Shown here in pieces: positions 44,436 through 52,809 of a stretch of DNA of 64,000 bases. The stretch comes from Blastocatellia bacterium (GTDB lineage: Bacteria > Acidobacteriota > Blastocatellia > UBA7656). Within the stretch, counting starts at the first letter, position 1; each line of letters opens with the position of its first letter. The stretch covers positions 52,114-116,113 of the forward strand of contig DATENM010000085.1 in NCBI GenBank assembly GCA_035275065.1. The letters are read 5' to 3'. The notes below the pieces were generated by a model. The model was not told where the DNA came from, did no database searches, and worked only from the letters and a program-made list of their open reading frames with translations. The position numbers were made by a program, and so were the translations under genes.

Positions 44436-45650
44436 CTAGCTTGCGGCTCCGGATTCATAGACGCGCTCGGCGGCCTCGGCACCCGAGGCGCAAGCGAAGC
44501 CTTCGGCCTGAAGCGCCCGCTGCAAGGCGTCCAGCACCAGCCGCACATTTTGGCGTGCGCTGCCAGAGCCCATCAGGCCGATGCGCCATATCTTGCCTTT
44601 CAACGGCCCGAGCCCGCCGCCGATTTCGATGTTGTCGTCGTTCAACAAGCGGGCTCGAACGCGCCCGTCGTCTACGCCATCGGGGACGCGCACGGCGTTC
44701 AAGCTCCACAGCCGGTCGGGCGGCGCGACGTTCATCGCAAGCCCCATTGCTTCGACGCCGGCAACCAGGGCGCGGTGGTTGCGCTCGTGCCGTGCCCAGC
44801 GCGCTTCCAGCCCTTCCTCGTAGACGATTTGCAGGGCTTCGCGTAGCGCGTAGTTCATCGAGATCGGCGCCGTGTGATGATACGTGCGCTCGCCGCCCCA
44901 GTATTTTTCGACCATCGAGATGTCAAGATACCAGCTCTGCACCTTCGCCCGGCGATTGCGAATGACTTCAAGGGCGCGCTCCGAGAATGTCACCGGCGCA
45001 AGTCCCGGCGGCGCTCCCAGACATTTCTGCGTCCCCGAATAACAGACGTCAATGCCGTTGCGGTCAACGCCTACGGGATGGCCGCCGAGCGAGGTCACCG
45101 CGTCAACGATCAATAGCGCGCCGTGATCGTGCGCCATCCCGCTCAGCCCTTTTAAGTCTTGCAGCACGCCTGTCGAAGTCTCTGCGTGAACGATGGCGAC
45201 AGCCTTCGGTTTACTGCACGACGCGAGCGCCGCGCGAACCTGTTCCGGGTCAATGGCTGTGCCCCACTCGGCGCGCACCGCCGTCGGGCGACCGCCGCAG
45301 CGCCCGACAATGTCTAGCATGCGCTCGCCGAAGACGCCGTGGATACAGACGACGACTTCATCACCCGGCTCGATAGGGTTGACGAGCGCCGCTTCCATGC
45401 CGGCGCTGCCGGTCGCCGAGATGGGGATGGTCACGCGGTTCGCGGTCTCGAAGACAAAGCGCAGCAGTTCTTGAATCTCGTCCATGCAGCGCAGGAAGAC
45501 GGGGTCGAGGTGGCCCAACAAGGGCGCGGCCATCGCCTGCAAGATACGCTCTTCGACCGGGCTGGGGCCGGGGCCGAGCAGCACGCGGCGCGGCGGGGTG
45601 AAGGGCTCATAGGTTCGGCGCTCTGTGGCCGGTTGTTTTTCACTGGTCAT
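44436..45650 (-). CDS. Class V aminotransferase (alanine-glyoxylate / serine-pyruvate type)
   Basis: 404 residues. It has LLGPGPSPVEERILQAMAAPLLGHLDP, the family opening, HAETSTGVLQDLKGL, the aspartate in LLIVDAVTSLGG that contacts PLP, and the Lys in CYSGTQKCLGAPPGLAPVTFS that forms the Schiff base. These indicate an AGXT-like enzyme interconverting alanine/serine and glyoxylate/pyruvate. The start overlaps the end of the FHA-protease gene by 11 bases. Cytoplasmic. Its exact substrate is not proved by the sequence. Confidence 0.93.
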   Translation of the reverse strand: MTSEKQPATERRTYEPFTPPRRVLLGPGPSPVEERILQAMAAPLLGHLDPVFLRCMDEIQELLRFVFETANRVTIPISATGSAGMEAALVNPIEPGDEVVVCIHGVFGERMLDIVGRCGGRPTAVRAEWGTAIDPEQVRAALASCSKPKAVAIVHAETSTGVLQDLKGLSGMAHDHGALLIVDAVTSLGGHPVGVDRNGIDVCYSGTQKCLGAPPGLAPVTFSERALEVIRNRRAKVQSWYLDISMVEKYWGGERTYHHTAPISMNYALREALQIVYEEGLEARWARHERNHRALVAGVEAMGLAMNVAPPDRLWSLNAVRVPDGVDDGRVRARLLNDDNIEIGGGLGPLKGKIWRIGLMGSGSARQNVRLVLDALQRALQAEGFACASGAEAAERVYESGAAS

Positions 45651-46866
45651 GCTGAATCCTTTCGCTGAGCGCCTCGCGGGCGCTGAGGGTTGCCGGGTTG
45701 CGGATCAATTCGAGCGCGGCGTTGATGGGGGTTCCGAGCGCGATGTCCTGTGTGCTGGTGACGTTCGCCGTCAGGATGCCGATGACTTCGCCTCTGCGGT
45801 TCAGCACAGGCCCGCCGCTGTTGCCATGATAAGCCCGCAGGTTCAGTTGAATGAAGTCCTGGCCGATGCGGCTGACGATGCCGGTTGAAAGCGACGGCTC
45901 GACCTGCTCGTCGTGCGTCTGCTTCAACAGATCAAGTCCGAACGGATAGCCGATCACGACGACATCTTCGCCCTGGCTGACCTTGCTCAAGTCGGGTTCG
46001 ACGCCGCGCACGAAGCGCAGTTGCGGCGACTTGACGCGCAGGATGGCCACGTCGGGCTCGATGGCGTCTTTGGCAACGCGGTAGACTTCAGCCGGGATGG
46101 CGTCTTCGCGCCGCTGGCCTGACTGAATGACTTCGAGCCGCGACAATCGGCCCGTCCACTCTTGCGGCGGTTTGTTATATTCCCAGTCGCGCACCAGATG
46201 ACGGTTGGTGACAATCAGGCCGCTCGCAGAAATGACGAAGCCTGAGCCTGTGCGGGCGTCGGTCTGCTTGACTTCGCCGTTCTCGTCCACCAGCTCGAAC
46301 TCTGCGCGGATGAAGACGACCGCCGGGCGGGTCTGCTCGGCGACTTCGGCAAAGCTCATCTCTTCGTTGTTCGAGCGCACCGGCAGGCGCATCGATAAGA
46401 GCACGCCGCCACCTGCGCCCATCAACATCGCGACGACGATGGCCGTGACCAGCCAGCCGTTGGGGCGCGGCATGGGCGGCGATAAACGGTCGGTCGTGGG
46501 CCGCTTGACCGTCGGCGTCGCGTCCCCACTTGCCGCAGCCGCGGCAGCCTGCTCGCTTTCGTCAAGCTCGACGCCGAAGCGCAGCAGCGGCCCGCCGGCG
46601 CCGAATTCAATCATGTCGTCGTGATTCAGCTCGCTGGTGATGACCCGGCGTCCGTTGATCATGGTGCCGTTGGTCGAGCCGAGGTCTTGCAGCAGAAAGC
46701 CATCACCGCGTCTCAGAATAGCGGCGTGGTGCGACGACACGCGCCGCTGGCCGTCGCTAAAGCGCAGGTCGTTGTCGGGCGCGCGACCAATCGAGATGCG
46801 CTCTTTATCGAAGCGCTCGCGCCGTCCTTTGTCGCTTCCAACCAGATAAGTGAGGATGGCTCGCAT
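45640..46866 (-). CDS. FHA domain - trypsin-like (S1C) protease fusion, membrane-anchored
   Basis: 408 residues. The N-terminal FHA domain (about 1-100) has the phosphothreonine-binding set Gly27-Arg28, Ser-Ser-His-His around 44-47 and STNGT near 64-68. A variable linker leads to a membrane helix (about 137-158), then a protease domain with His in VTNRHLV, Asp in PDVAILRVK and Ser in GNSGGPVL. There is no PDZ domain. So a phosphoprotein-binding module faces the cytoplasm and a protease the periplasm, suggesting kinase-dependent control of proteolysis (inference). The Ser/Thr kinase at the window start is a possible type of partner. ATG at 46866; a TTG lies 6 bases upstream. Confidence 0.9.
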   Translation of the reverse strand: MRAILTYLVGSDKGRRERFDKERISIGRAPDNDLRFSDGQRRVSSHHAAILRRGDGFLLQDLGSTNGTMINGRRVITSELNHDDMIEFGAGGPLLRFGVELDESEQAAAAAASGDATPTVKRPTTDRLSPPMPRPNGWLVTAIVVAMLMGAGGGVLLSMRLPVRSNNEEMSFAEVAEQTRPAVVFIRAEFELVDENGEVKQTDARTGSGFVISASGLIVTNRHLVRDWEYNKPPQEWTGRLSRLEVIQSGQRREDAIPAEVYRVAKDAIEPDVAILRVKSPQLRFVRGVEPDLSKVSQGEDVVVIGYPFGLDLLKQTHDEQVEPSLSTGIVSRIGQDFIQLNLRAYHGNSGGPVLNRRGEVIGILTANVTSTQDIALGTPINAALELIRNPATLSAREALSERIQHDQ

Positions 46867-46949
46867 GGGCAATCATCCGCAGGTTTCAATCAGCGTCTCA
46901 TTATAGCCGACTCTCTGGCCGGCACTAGAGCAGTTTTCGATTGGCGATG

Positions 46950-47027
46950 GCCTGGGAGCGCGGGCGTCTCGCCCGCCGGTCTTTCGCATGCGCGCAGCTT
47001 GCGGGCAAGATGCCCGCGCTCCCAGGC
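46950..47027. repeat. Inverted repeat, GCCTGGGAGCGCGGGCG family, copy 2
   Basis: The left arm GCCTGGGAGCGCGGGCGTC at 46950-46976 and the right arm at 47001-47027, reading GCCTGGGAGCGCGGGCATC in reverse complement. It is the second copy of the element at 5507-5585; the arms are near-identical, the 24-base loops differ. Confidence 0.85.
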
Positions 47028-47029
47028 TG

Positions 47030-47067
47030 GCAATAAAATAAAAGGGCAGCCGGCAGGCGCTGCCCTT
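47030..47067 (-). terminator. Rho-independent terminator of the secreted-protein gene
   Basis: On the minus strand AAGGGCAGC pairs with GCTGCCCTT across an 8-base loop, followed by TTATTTTATT. It lies about 50 bases past the stop of the gene at 47115-47693. Confidence 0.8.
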
Positions 47068-47114
47068 GATCCGCAAGCCGCTGCCACTCAAGTGAGCCGC
47101 GGCGTTGTCGGCGC

Positions 47115-47693
47115 TTATTCGATCTTCTTGACGCTGTTGATGATGTTTTCCGCGTCGGTGTTCAGAGCCTCGCCGGCGGCTTTGTCGATGACCAGGACAA
47201 TAGAGACCATCTTTTCGGCGCTCAGCAGAAAATATATTCCTTGCACCTCATGGCCATTGTTCTTGCCTTCGTAGGGGCGCAGCGACACGCGCATTCCGCC
47301 CATCGTTTCATTGGCGACATAATCGCCCAGCTTCGCGCCGGCAGGCTTGCTCTTTTCGACAATCGTATTAAACAGGTCGGCGCGATCTTCATCACTCATA
47401 TCCTTACTGATCGGTAGGGCGATGAAAGCAATCTGCGCCATGCCGCCACTCTTGGGCGAGACCTTGACCGCGCCTTCTTCGGCTTTGGCTTCCCATCCAG
47501 CCGGAACGGTGAATTGAATGCCGGCTTCTTTGAACTTGTAAACGCTGGCCTGGGCCGGCCGACTCGCACCGGCCGGCTGGTTCGTATTGGCTTTCGGATT
47601 AGCGGCACGGGCCGCGAACAACATTGAAGCTGGCGCGCAAACGGCGGTGAGCAATATGATGCCCAGCACACTTGAAAGCGGTCGTTTCTTCAT
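47115..47693 (-). CDS. Secreted protein of unknown function
   Basis: 192 residues. Signal peptide: KKRPLSSVLGIILLTAVCAPASMLFAARA. The mature part carries a PsbP-like pattern (YKFKEAGIQFTVPAGWEAKAEEG, then IAFIALPI and SIVLVIDKAAG), as in several exported proteins of unknown role. No cysteine in the mature part and no catalytic motif. It is a single-gene unit with its own terminator, so it is probably separately regulated. Function unknown. Confidence 0.75.
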   Translation of the reverse strand: MKKRPLSSVLGIILLTAVCAPASMLFAARAANPKANTNQPAGASRPAQASVYKFKEAGIQFTVPAGWEAKAEEGAVKVSPKSGGMAQIAFIALPISKDMSDEDRADLFNTIVEKSKPAGAKLGDYVANETMGGMRVSLRPYEGKNNGHEVQGIYFLLSAEKMVSIVLVIDKAAGEALNTDAENIINSVKKIE

Positions 47694-47859
47694 GAATTCT
47701 CCTGAATGAATTGATGGAACATGATTTCGGTTGCCCTCTCCGCGTTGAGCCGATTTCGCGTCTGAGATGGACAGGCGGCAGGGTCAAGTAATAGTAGTCG
47801 GAAAGCCCCACCTTGTAAAGCAGGGCTGCCAGCGCCTTCGTCGCGATAACCGCAGAGAT

Positions 47860-48651
47860 TCAGGGCGTCAGCGCGATGATCTGCGCTTCAACCGTTGGTT
47901 GCATGGCTTGCGCCACGCCGGTCTTTTGCAAATGCATCAAGAACTCGCGATTGCCTTCAGCCCCGAGGATCGGCGATTCGATCACGGCAACCGGCAACAG
48001 GCTCATTGATGCCGCGGCGCGAGCGATGTCGTAGAGCACGCGCCGATGCTTCTGCGCGTCGGTGACGATGCCGCCGCGCCCGACTTCGCCGCGCCCGACT
48101 TCAAACTGCGGCTTGACGAGCGCAATGACCGCCGCGCCATCGGCAAGGCACGCGGCGAGCGCCGGGAATATCTTCGCCAGCGAGATGAACGATACATCTA
48201 TGGTTGCCAGATCGAAGAGGGCAGGGAACTGAAGAGGGTCGAGGTCGCGGGCGTTCTGGCCTTCGATGACGACGACGCGGGCATCCTGGCGCATCTTCCA
48301 CGCCAGTTGGTTGTGGCCGACATCAATCGCCCACACGCGCGCCGCGCCATGTTGCAGCAAACAATCGGTGAAGCCGCCGGTCGAAGCGCCGACATCGATG
48401 CAGGTGCGGTCGCTCGGATCGATATGAAACTCGCGCAGCGCCGCTTCGAGCTTCAAGCCGCCGCGGCCGACGTAGCGCGGCAGCTCGCCTTTGAGGCGTA
48501 TCTCAAGCGCCGCATCGATCATCTGGCCGGGCTTGTCGGCGCGCTGCTCGGCGACCAGCACATGGCCGGCCAGAATCAACGCCTGCGCCCGCGTCCGGCT
48601 CTCGGCCAGGCCGCGTTCAACGACCAGTTTATCGAGTCGCTCCTTAGCCAT
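47860..48651 (-). CDS. tlyA: TlyA-family rRNA 2'-O-methyltransferase
   Basis: 263 residues. The N-terminal S4 RNA-binding domain is residues 1-62 (ERLDKLVVERGLAESRTRAQALILAGHVLV). A Rossmann methyltransferase domain follows with the SAM site CIDVGASTGGFTDCLLQHGA and the FtsJ-type segment DLATIDVSFISL. TlyA methylates 2'-hydroxyls of cytidines in 16S/23S rRNA, which affects capreomycin sensitivity in mycobacteria. Full length. It starts 5 bases after the preceding gene stop, so likely in one operon with the DUF5715-like lipoprotein. Confidence 0.94.
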   Translation of the reverse strand: MAKERLDKLVVERGLAESRTRAQALILAGHVLVAEQRADKPGQMIDAALEIRLKGELPRYVGRGGLKLEAALREFHIDPSDRTCIDVGASTGGFTDCLLQHGAARVWAIDVGHNQLAWKMRQDARVVVIEGQNARDLDPLQFPALFDLATIDVSFISLAKIFPALAACLADGAAVIALVKPQFEVGRGEVGRGGIVTDAQKHRRVLYDIARAAASMSLLPVAVIESPILGAEGNREFLMHLQKTGVAQAMQPTVEAQIIALTP

Positions 48652-48656
48652 TCACC

Positions 48657-49973
48657 CTAATGCCGGTGCTTGCGCGACGGCGCCGCCGCCGCGTGGCGCT
48701 TGCCGCCATTGCGAGTCTTGCCGCCATTGCGAGCCGCGTGCGCGGGCTTGGTCTGCGTCGCTTTTCGCGCCTTGCTGGCGGCAGCCAGCTGGCTGCCGGT
48801 TTCACTCAACGAGCTGGCGATGAGCTTTTCATCAGGCCGCGCGCCGTCGGCAAAAGCGAAGACATGGATGTGGTCGCGGTTCTCGCGCAAAGCCTCGACG
48901 CGACCGGCATCCTTCATTCGGGCAATGACCGCCATCAGGTAGTCTTGCTCCGTAGCCGTCATGAAAAAGTTATAGACATCAAAAGCCAGCCCCGTCGCAT
49001 GCGGCGGCGTGCTGATGCGCGTGGCGTTCGGGTTCTTCTCGCCGAGCCGCCGTTGATACTGCTCAGGGCGCACCATCGAAGTGATCGGCAGCGGGCGATT
49101 GAATGTCGTCTTGTACTCGTGAGCGATCTCAAGCAGCACGTCACGCGCCGGCGGGCGCAGATAACTGAGCAGCCGCACCTTGAAAGCGCGCCGCGATGCC
49201 GCGTCGTCCAGGTTATAAGATTTGCCGTTGAAGTCCGCGGCAAGCTGGGCGAGCGTTTGATAATCATCGGCCATCTCGCGCCGCCGGTCGCGGTTCAGAT
49301 AGAAGGAGTCAAGCAGTTTCTTGCGCGCCGTGTTCTCCTCTGTCGCGCGGTGAATTTCGGCAATCTGGTTGGTCAACGATTGGCGGCGGGCGCGGTCACG
49401 CTTTCCCGCGCGCTGCAACTGGTTCTGTAAATCGGCCAGCCGCGCCTGCGGCTCTTTCAATGACTCATCCAGCCGCGCGGCTTCGCGCTTGAATTCGTCG
49501 TCGCTGGCAAACAGCGGAATGTTTTGACCCGTCGCGGGGTCGTAATGCATGAAGCCATCATCGCTGGCGTTACCGCCGACGCCATAAAGAATGTAATCGT
49601 CGCCAAGCGGCGGCATCTCGACCAGCTCGCCTTTGCGAATGAGCCGGGCGAGGTCCGCATAATCTTGCGGCATCTCCAGGCGTTGCTCGTGGGTTTCGGC
49701 GACCTGAATGGCGAGAAAGCGCCGCCGGTCGCTGTAATGCTGCAACTCGGCTGGCGTGTTGATCGTCGCCTTGCGGCCCGTCGGCTCGCCGCGATCTTCT
49801 TCGACCTTGTGAGCGGCGGCTTTCCAGGGATCAACGAGCGGCGCTTCGACCGTGGGCGGCGGCGGTTGTAACGAGCGCGGTGCCTTGCGACAGCCGCTGG
49901 CGATCAAGGCCGCCAGCAGACAGGTAGCGACGAGCAAATGAATCGTCAACCTTTTCACTCCTGGCTCTCGCAT
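48657..49973 (-). CDS. Lipoprotein with peptidase M15-like (DUF5715) domain
   Basis: 438 residues. The lipobox (LIASGC, Cys28) predicts a lipid-anchored envelope protein. The C-terminal half has RPEQYQRRL, STPPHATGLAFDVYNFF and the HIHVFAF motif, which match the zinc-binding histidines and aspartate of D-Ala-D-Ala carboxypeptidase/VanY-like enzymes, so it may act on peptidoglycan (inference). A coiled middle (about 160-240) and a basic Ala/Lys/Asn tail surround this domain. Start codons: ATG at 49973 as drawn; downstream GTG or TTG with an AGGAG before it are real alternatives. Confidence 0.75.
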   Translation of the reverse strand: MREPGVKRLTIHLLVATCLLAALIASGCRKAPRSLQPPPPTVEAPLVDPWKAAAHKVEEDRGEPTGRKATINTPAELQHYSDRRRFLAIQVAETHEQRLEMPQDYADLARLIRKGELVEMPPLGDDYILYGVGGNASDDGFMHYDPATGQNIPLFASDDEFKREAARLDESLKEPQARLADLQNQLQRAGKRDRARRQSLTNQIAEIHRATEENTARKKLLDSFYLNRDRRREMADDYQTLAQLAADFNGKSYNLDDAASRRAFKVRLLSYLRPPARDVLLEIAHEYKTTFNRPLPITSMVRPEQYQRRLGEKNPNATRISTPPHATGLAFDVYNFFMTATEQDYLMAVIARMKDAGRVEALRENRDHIHVFAFADGARPDEKLIASSLSETGSQLAAASKARKATQTKPAHAARNGGKTRNGGKRHAAAAPSRKHRH

Positions 49974-50046
49974 CGCTACCGAACACCTCTAAGGATAGAT
50001 TACTTGACAAGCAACCTTCGCGCCATGCGTGGCGAGGCAGCGCCTG

Positions 50047-50754
50047 CTACAGACTCAGGGCACAGCGGAAACCATAATCGCTGTATCGAAAATCGGGAGG
50101 GATGCTGCTGCGCGCAGCGACGCGGGTAATCTTGATCTGGTGACGCCACGAGCCGCCGCGTGACGCCTTGCGCGTTCCCGACGCCGGCCCTTGCGGATTG
50201 CGCGCCGCCGCCGCACGATAGTACTGCGAGTCATACCAATCGGCGCACCACTCGTGCACGTTCTCTGAGACGTCAAAGAGGCCGAACCCGTTCGGGCGGC
50301 GCCGCCCGACGCGCTCCGGGCCGTCGAGCCACGAGGTAAAGTAATGCGACTGACTTTGCGGCGGCTCGTCGCCCCAGGTGTAGAGCTTGCCCTCTAAGCC
50401 GCCACGCGCGGCACGCTCCCACTCGGCCTCTGTCGGCAGGCGGTACGGCTTGCCCGTGCGCTCGGCGAGCCAGGCGCAGTAATCCGCCGCGTCAAACCAG
50501 TTGACGCTAGTGACCGGCTGATCCGGGTGGTTGAACTTTTCGTCGAAGAAGGCAGGCGGTGCAACACGCGCCGCCTCTTCGGTGAAGCAACGATAGAGGC
50601 GATTGGTGACGGCTGTGCGAGCGATAGCGAAACCATCAACCCACACGCGATGTGCCGGGCGCTCGTTGTCGGCTCCCCCGTCACAGCCCATCAGGAAGTC
50701 GCCCGCGGGGATCGTGACCGTCTCCGGCTCAAAGTCTGTGGGCAGTGGTTTCAC
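50047..50754 (-). CDS. SUMF1/FGE-domain protein (formylglycine-generating-like)
   Basis: About 235 residues. It has the FGE-sulfatase fold: TIPAGDFLMGCDGGADNERPAHRVWVDGFAIARTAVTN, PVTSVNWFDAADYCAWLAERTGKPYRLPTEAEWERAARGG, GNGFGLFDVSENVHEWCADWY and YGFRCALSL. The two active-site cysteines of true FGE lie close together; here only the last Cys (GFRC) is evident, so I doubt oxidase activity. It could be a carbohydrate- or protein-binding relative. The start is unsure: GTG 50754 as drawn, or TTG 50784, which lies inside a palindromic repeat. Confidence 0.85.
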   Translation of the reverse strand: MKPLPTDFEPETVTIPAGDFLMGCDGGADNERPAHRVWVDGFAIARTAVTNRLYRCFTEEAARVAPPAFFDEKFNHPDQPVTSVNWFDAADYCAWLAERTGKPYRLPTEAEWERAARGGLEGKLYTWGDEPPQSQSHYFTSWLDGPERVGRRRPNGFGLFDVSENVHEWCADWYDSQYYRAAAARNPQGPASGTRKASRGGSWRHQIKITRVAARSSIPPDFRYSDYGFRCALSL

Positions 50755-50774
50755 GAGAGCGGTTTTCAATCGGG

Positions 50775-50832
50775 TGTAGCGCAATCTGTTAGATTGCGCA
50801 TTGGCTCGCGCAATCTAACAGATTGCGCTACA
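50775..50832. repeat. Double-palindrome element, TGTAGCGCAATCTGTTAGATTGCGC type
   Basis: Each 25-base arm (50775-50799, 50808-50832) is the exact complement of the other, and each contains its own palindrome GCGCAATCTGTTAGATTGCGC. The 8-base loop gives a strong cruciform. Units are not period-7. Confidence 0.92.
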
Positions 50833-50843
50833 TGGCAACGGCG

Positions 50844-51038
50844 TTATTCGACGATCTCCTGAACTCTGCCGACCTCGCCGCTCTCCAGGCGGACTTTGAT
50901 GCCGTGCGGATGATGCGGCGATTTGGTGAGGATGTCTTTGACGACGCCGCGCGTCCGCTTGCCGGTGCGCTGATCGGCTTTCAAGACGACCTCGACTGTA
51001 AGCCCTGGCCGTATCTCTTTCCGGTTCTGACCGCTCAT
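50844..51038 (-). CDS. YwbE family protein
   Basis: 64 residues, a small DUF2196 protein. The sequence RKEIRPGLTVEVVLKADQRTGKRTRGVVKDIL and the closing HHPHGIKVRLESGEVGRVQEI match the YwbE family, whose role is unknown. The fold is a small barrel, as in RNA-binding proteins. AAGGGGTGA precedes the ATG. A convergent or overlapping partner is not seen; the palindrome at 50775 lies just beyond its stop. Confidence 0.9.
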   Translation of the reverse strand: MSGQNRKEIRPGLTVEVVLKADQRTGKRTRGVVKDILTKSPHHPHGIKVRLESGEVGRVQEIVE

Positions 51039-51070
51039 ACGAAAATCACCCCTTGTTGCCGGCCTCGGCG

Positions 51071-52141
51071 TTACTGATCCAGCACCTTCATCTTGCCCTC
51101 GAACTTGTGATAGTTGCGGAACTCGATGACGTTGCGCGTATAAACGTGAATGCTGTCGCGCCCCATCAACAGCTCGGCGCGGGTGGGCAGCATGTAACGC
51201 TGCTCGCCGATAGTCACCCAGTCATACTCGACGGCGTTCTCTGACATATTGATCGGGAAGCGCGGCGGCATTCCTTCGTAAGCCACTTCGACGCGCAGCA
51301 CCTGTTTGCTCTCCGTATCGATCCACAGGCTGCCGCTATAACCGGCGATGGTTTTCTGGCCGGACTCCTTGTCTTGAATGATCGCGTTCGAGTCGGCCTT
51401 CTTGACCGTAAAGTCGTACAAGACCGTAGGCCGCCCGCGGTACGTCTCATGACGCACTTCTTTGAACTGCGCCTTCGACTGCGGCACGAAAACCGCCATC
51501 AGCATCGAGCCGAATTCGCCCGTCGAAGTCGAGCCGCCCAGCTCTTCATAAGTTTGCGTCGTCGGCTTGCCGCTGACGCGCAGCAGCTTGAACTGTTCGC
51601 CGCGGTCGGCTTGATAAGTGATCTCGACCTCTATCGTGTCATCCAGTTTCCAGTCTTTGTATTCCGGCGTGCGCAGGTAGCGGCTGACGGTTTGATTGAC
51701 GATGAAGTTGGGCAACTCCCTGGCGCTTTCCAGCACATAATGGCGCGTCTGTTCGAGCAAAGGCAGGCGCGCGAAATCATCGGCTTGCACTCGTTCAGCG
51801 CCGGCCTCGTCGCTCACCCCGGTCGGGTAGGATTCGGGGTGGCCGCCATTCTTGCCGAGCCGCCGGACGGATTCAAGCAGAAAGGTGCGCGCCCCGGCTT
51901 GCTTCAGCTCATTGATGGTTGGCTCGTCTACGGCAAAGGCGATGCCGCGCTGCTCCAGTTGCTCGATGATCTCGCCCTGCGACATGTGGCGCTGCCCGCT
52001 CTGGCGCAGCAGCGTCAGCAACTCCGCTTTGCTGAAAGGCGTGACTTTGTCCTGCGCCGCGGCAATCGAACGGCTCGGGCTTAACGAGCTGAAGAAGAGT
52101 GAAATCAGAACCAGCGAGACAATGAATCGGTGTTTTGACAT
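51071..52141 (-). CDS. Secreted protein of unknown function (Acidobacterial)
   Basis: 356 residues. The signal peptide (FIVSLVLISLFFSSLSPSRSIAAA) exports it. The N-terminal part (residues about 36-85) holds a helical motif, FSKAELLTLLRQSGQRHMSQGEIIEQLEQRGIAF. The C-terminal 220 residues are strand-rich with a LolA-like pattern (FIVNQTVSRYLRTPEYKDWKLDDTIEVEITY, SGSLWIDTESKQVLRVEVAYEG). No catalytic motif. It starts at ATG 52141. Similar proteins are frequent in Acidobacteria. Envelope function is plausible but unproven. Confidence 0.75.
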   Translation of the reverse strand: MSKHRFIVSLVLISLFFSSLSPSRSIAAAQDKVTPFSKAELLTLLRQSGQRHMSQGEIIEQLEQRGIAFAVDEPTINELKQAGARTFLLESVRRLGKNGGHPESYPTGVSDEAGAERVQADDFARLPLLEQTRHYVLESARELPNFIVNQTVSRYLRTPEYKDWKLDDTIEVEITYQADRGEQFKLLRVSGKPTTQTYEELGGSTSTGEFGSMLMAVFVPQSKAQFKEVRHETYRGRPTVLYDFTVKKADSNAIIQDKESGQKTIAGYSGSLWIDTESKQVLRVEVAYEGMPPRFPINMSENAVEYDWVTIGEQRYMLPTRAELLMGRDSIHVYTRNVIEFRNYHKFEGKMKVLDQ

Positions 52142-52311
52142 TGGCGGTTATTGAGTACTCCTTGTTGGAAGCTCTGCGCTGTCATCCCCTTACAATTCTA
52201 CCGCAGCCGCGCCGATTTGATAATCCATTGCCGTCGTTGCGCGCCAGGGGCAAAGGCGGTACTTTGTACGACGTGACCGCTTGCAGCTTCAAAAAATAAG
52301 GTGGAAGGTTG

Positions 52312-52707
52312 ATGAGAAGAGTCCTTACGTTGACCGTGCTGGCCGCACTGTCATTGGGGAGCGTGTTGGTTATGAGTGTTGCAGCCGACAAAAAAGAGAG
52401 GGTTCGCCACATCGTCGTCTTCAAGTTTAAGCCCGGCAGCAGCGAGGCGCAGATCAAGCAGGTGACCGAGGCTTTCCGGCAATTGAAAGACAAGATTCCC
52501 GGCATCCTCGCTTTCGAGCATGGCGTCAACAACAGCCCGGAGAAAAAGAATCTCGGCTTCACGCATGTCTACCTGCTGACTTTCAAAGACGCCGCGGCGC
52601 GCGACGCCTACTTGCCGCACCCCGAGCATAAGAAGTTCGGCGAGTTGCTGGGGCGGCTCGGCGTTTTTGAAGACGTTTTCGTCGTTGATTTCGCGCCCGA
52701 GAATTGA
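52312..52707 (+). CDS. Secreted Dabb-domain (stress-responsive alpha/beta barrel) protein
   Basis: 131 residues. Signal peptide: LTLTVLAALSLGSVLVMSVAA. The mature part is a Dabb domain: VRHIVVFKFKPGSSEAQIKQVTEAF, FEHGVNNSPEKKNLGFTHVYLLTFKDAAARDAYLPHPEHKKF, ending in FVVDFAPEN. The family forms dimeric barrels and is found in stress-induced proteins and in some cyclases, often without known activity. GGAAGG before ATG 52312 was used to choose the start; a TTG lies 3 bases upstream. A single-gene unit divergent from the preceding one. Confidence 0.88.
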   Translation: MRRVLTLTVLAALSLGSVLVMSVAADKKERVRHIVVFKFKPGSSEAQIKQVTEAFRQLKDKIPGILAFEHGVNNSPEKKNLGFTHVYLLTFKDAAARDAYLPHPEHKKFGELLGRLGVFEDVFVVDFAPEN

Positions 52708-52809
52708 GGCCGCCGCCGCAGCCCTGGCGTTTTGGCGAAACTTTCTTCGCCGAAAGATGGTTTATACTAGGCATGCAGGGTGATAAGATCCCACACACTG
52801 GAGGCGGAA

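Noticed and set aside
50047..50754. Calling the SUMF1-like protein a formylglycine-generating enzyme
   Set aside because: The close pair of active-site cysteines is not evident and no sulfatase gene lies nearby.
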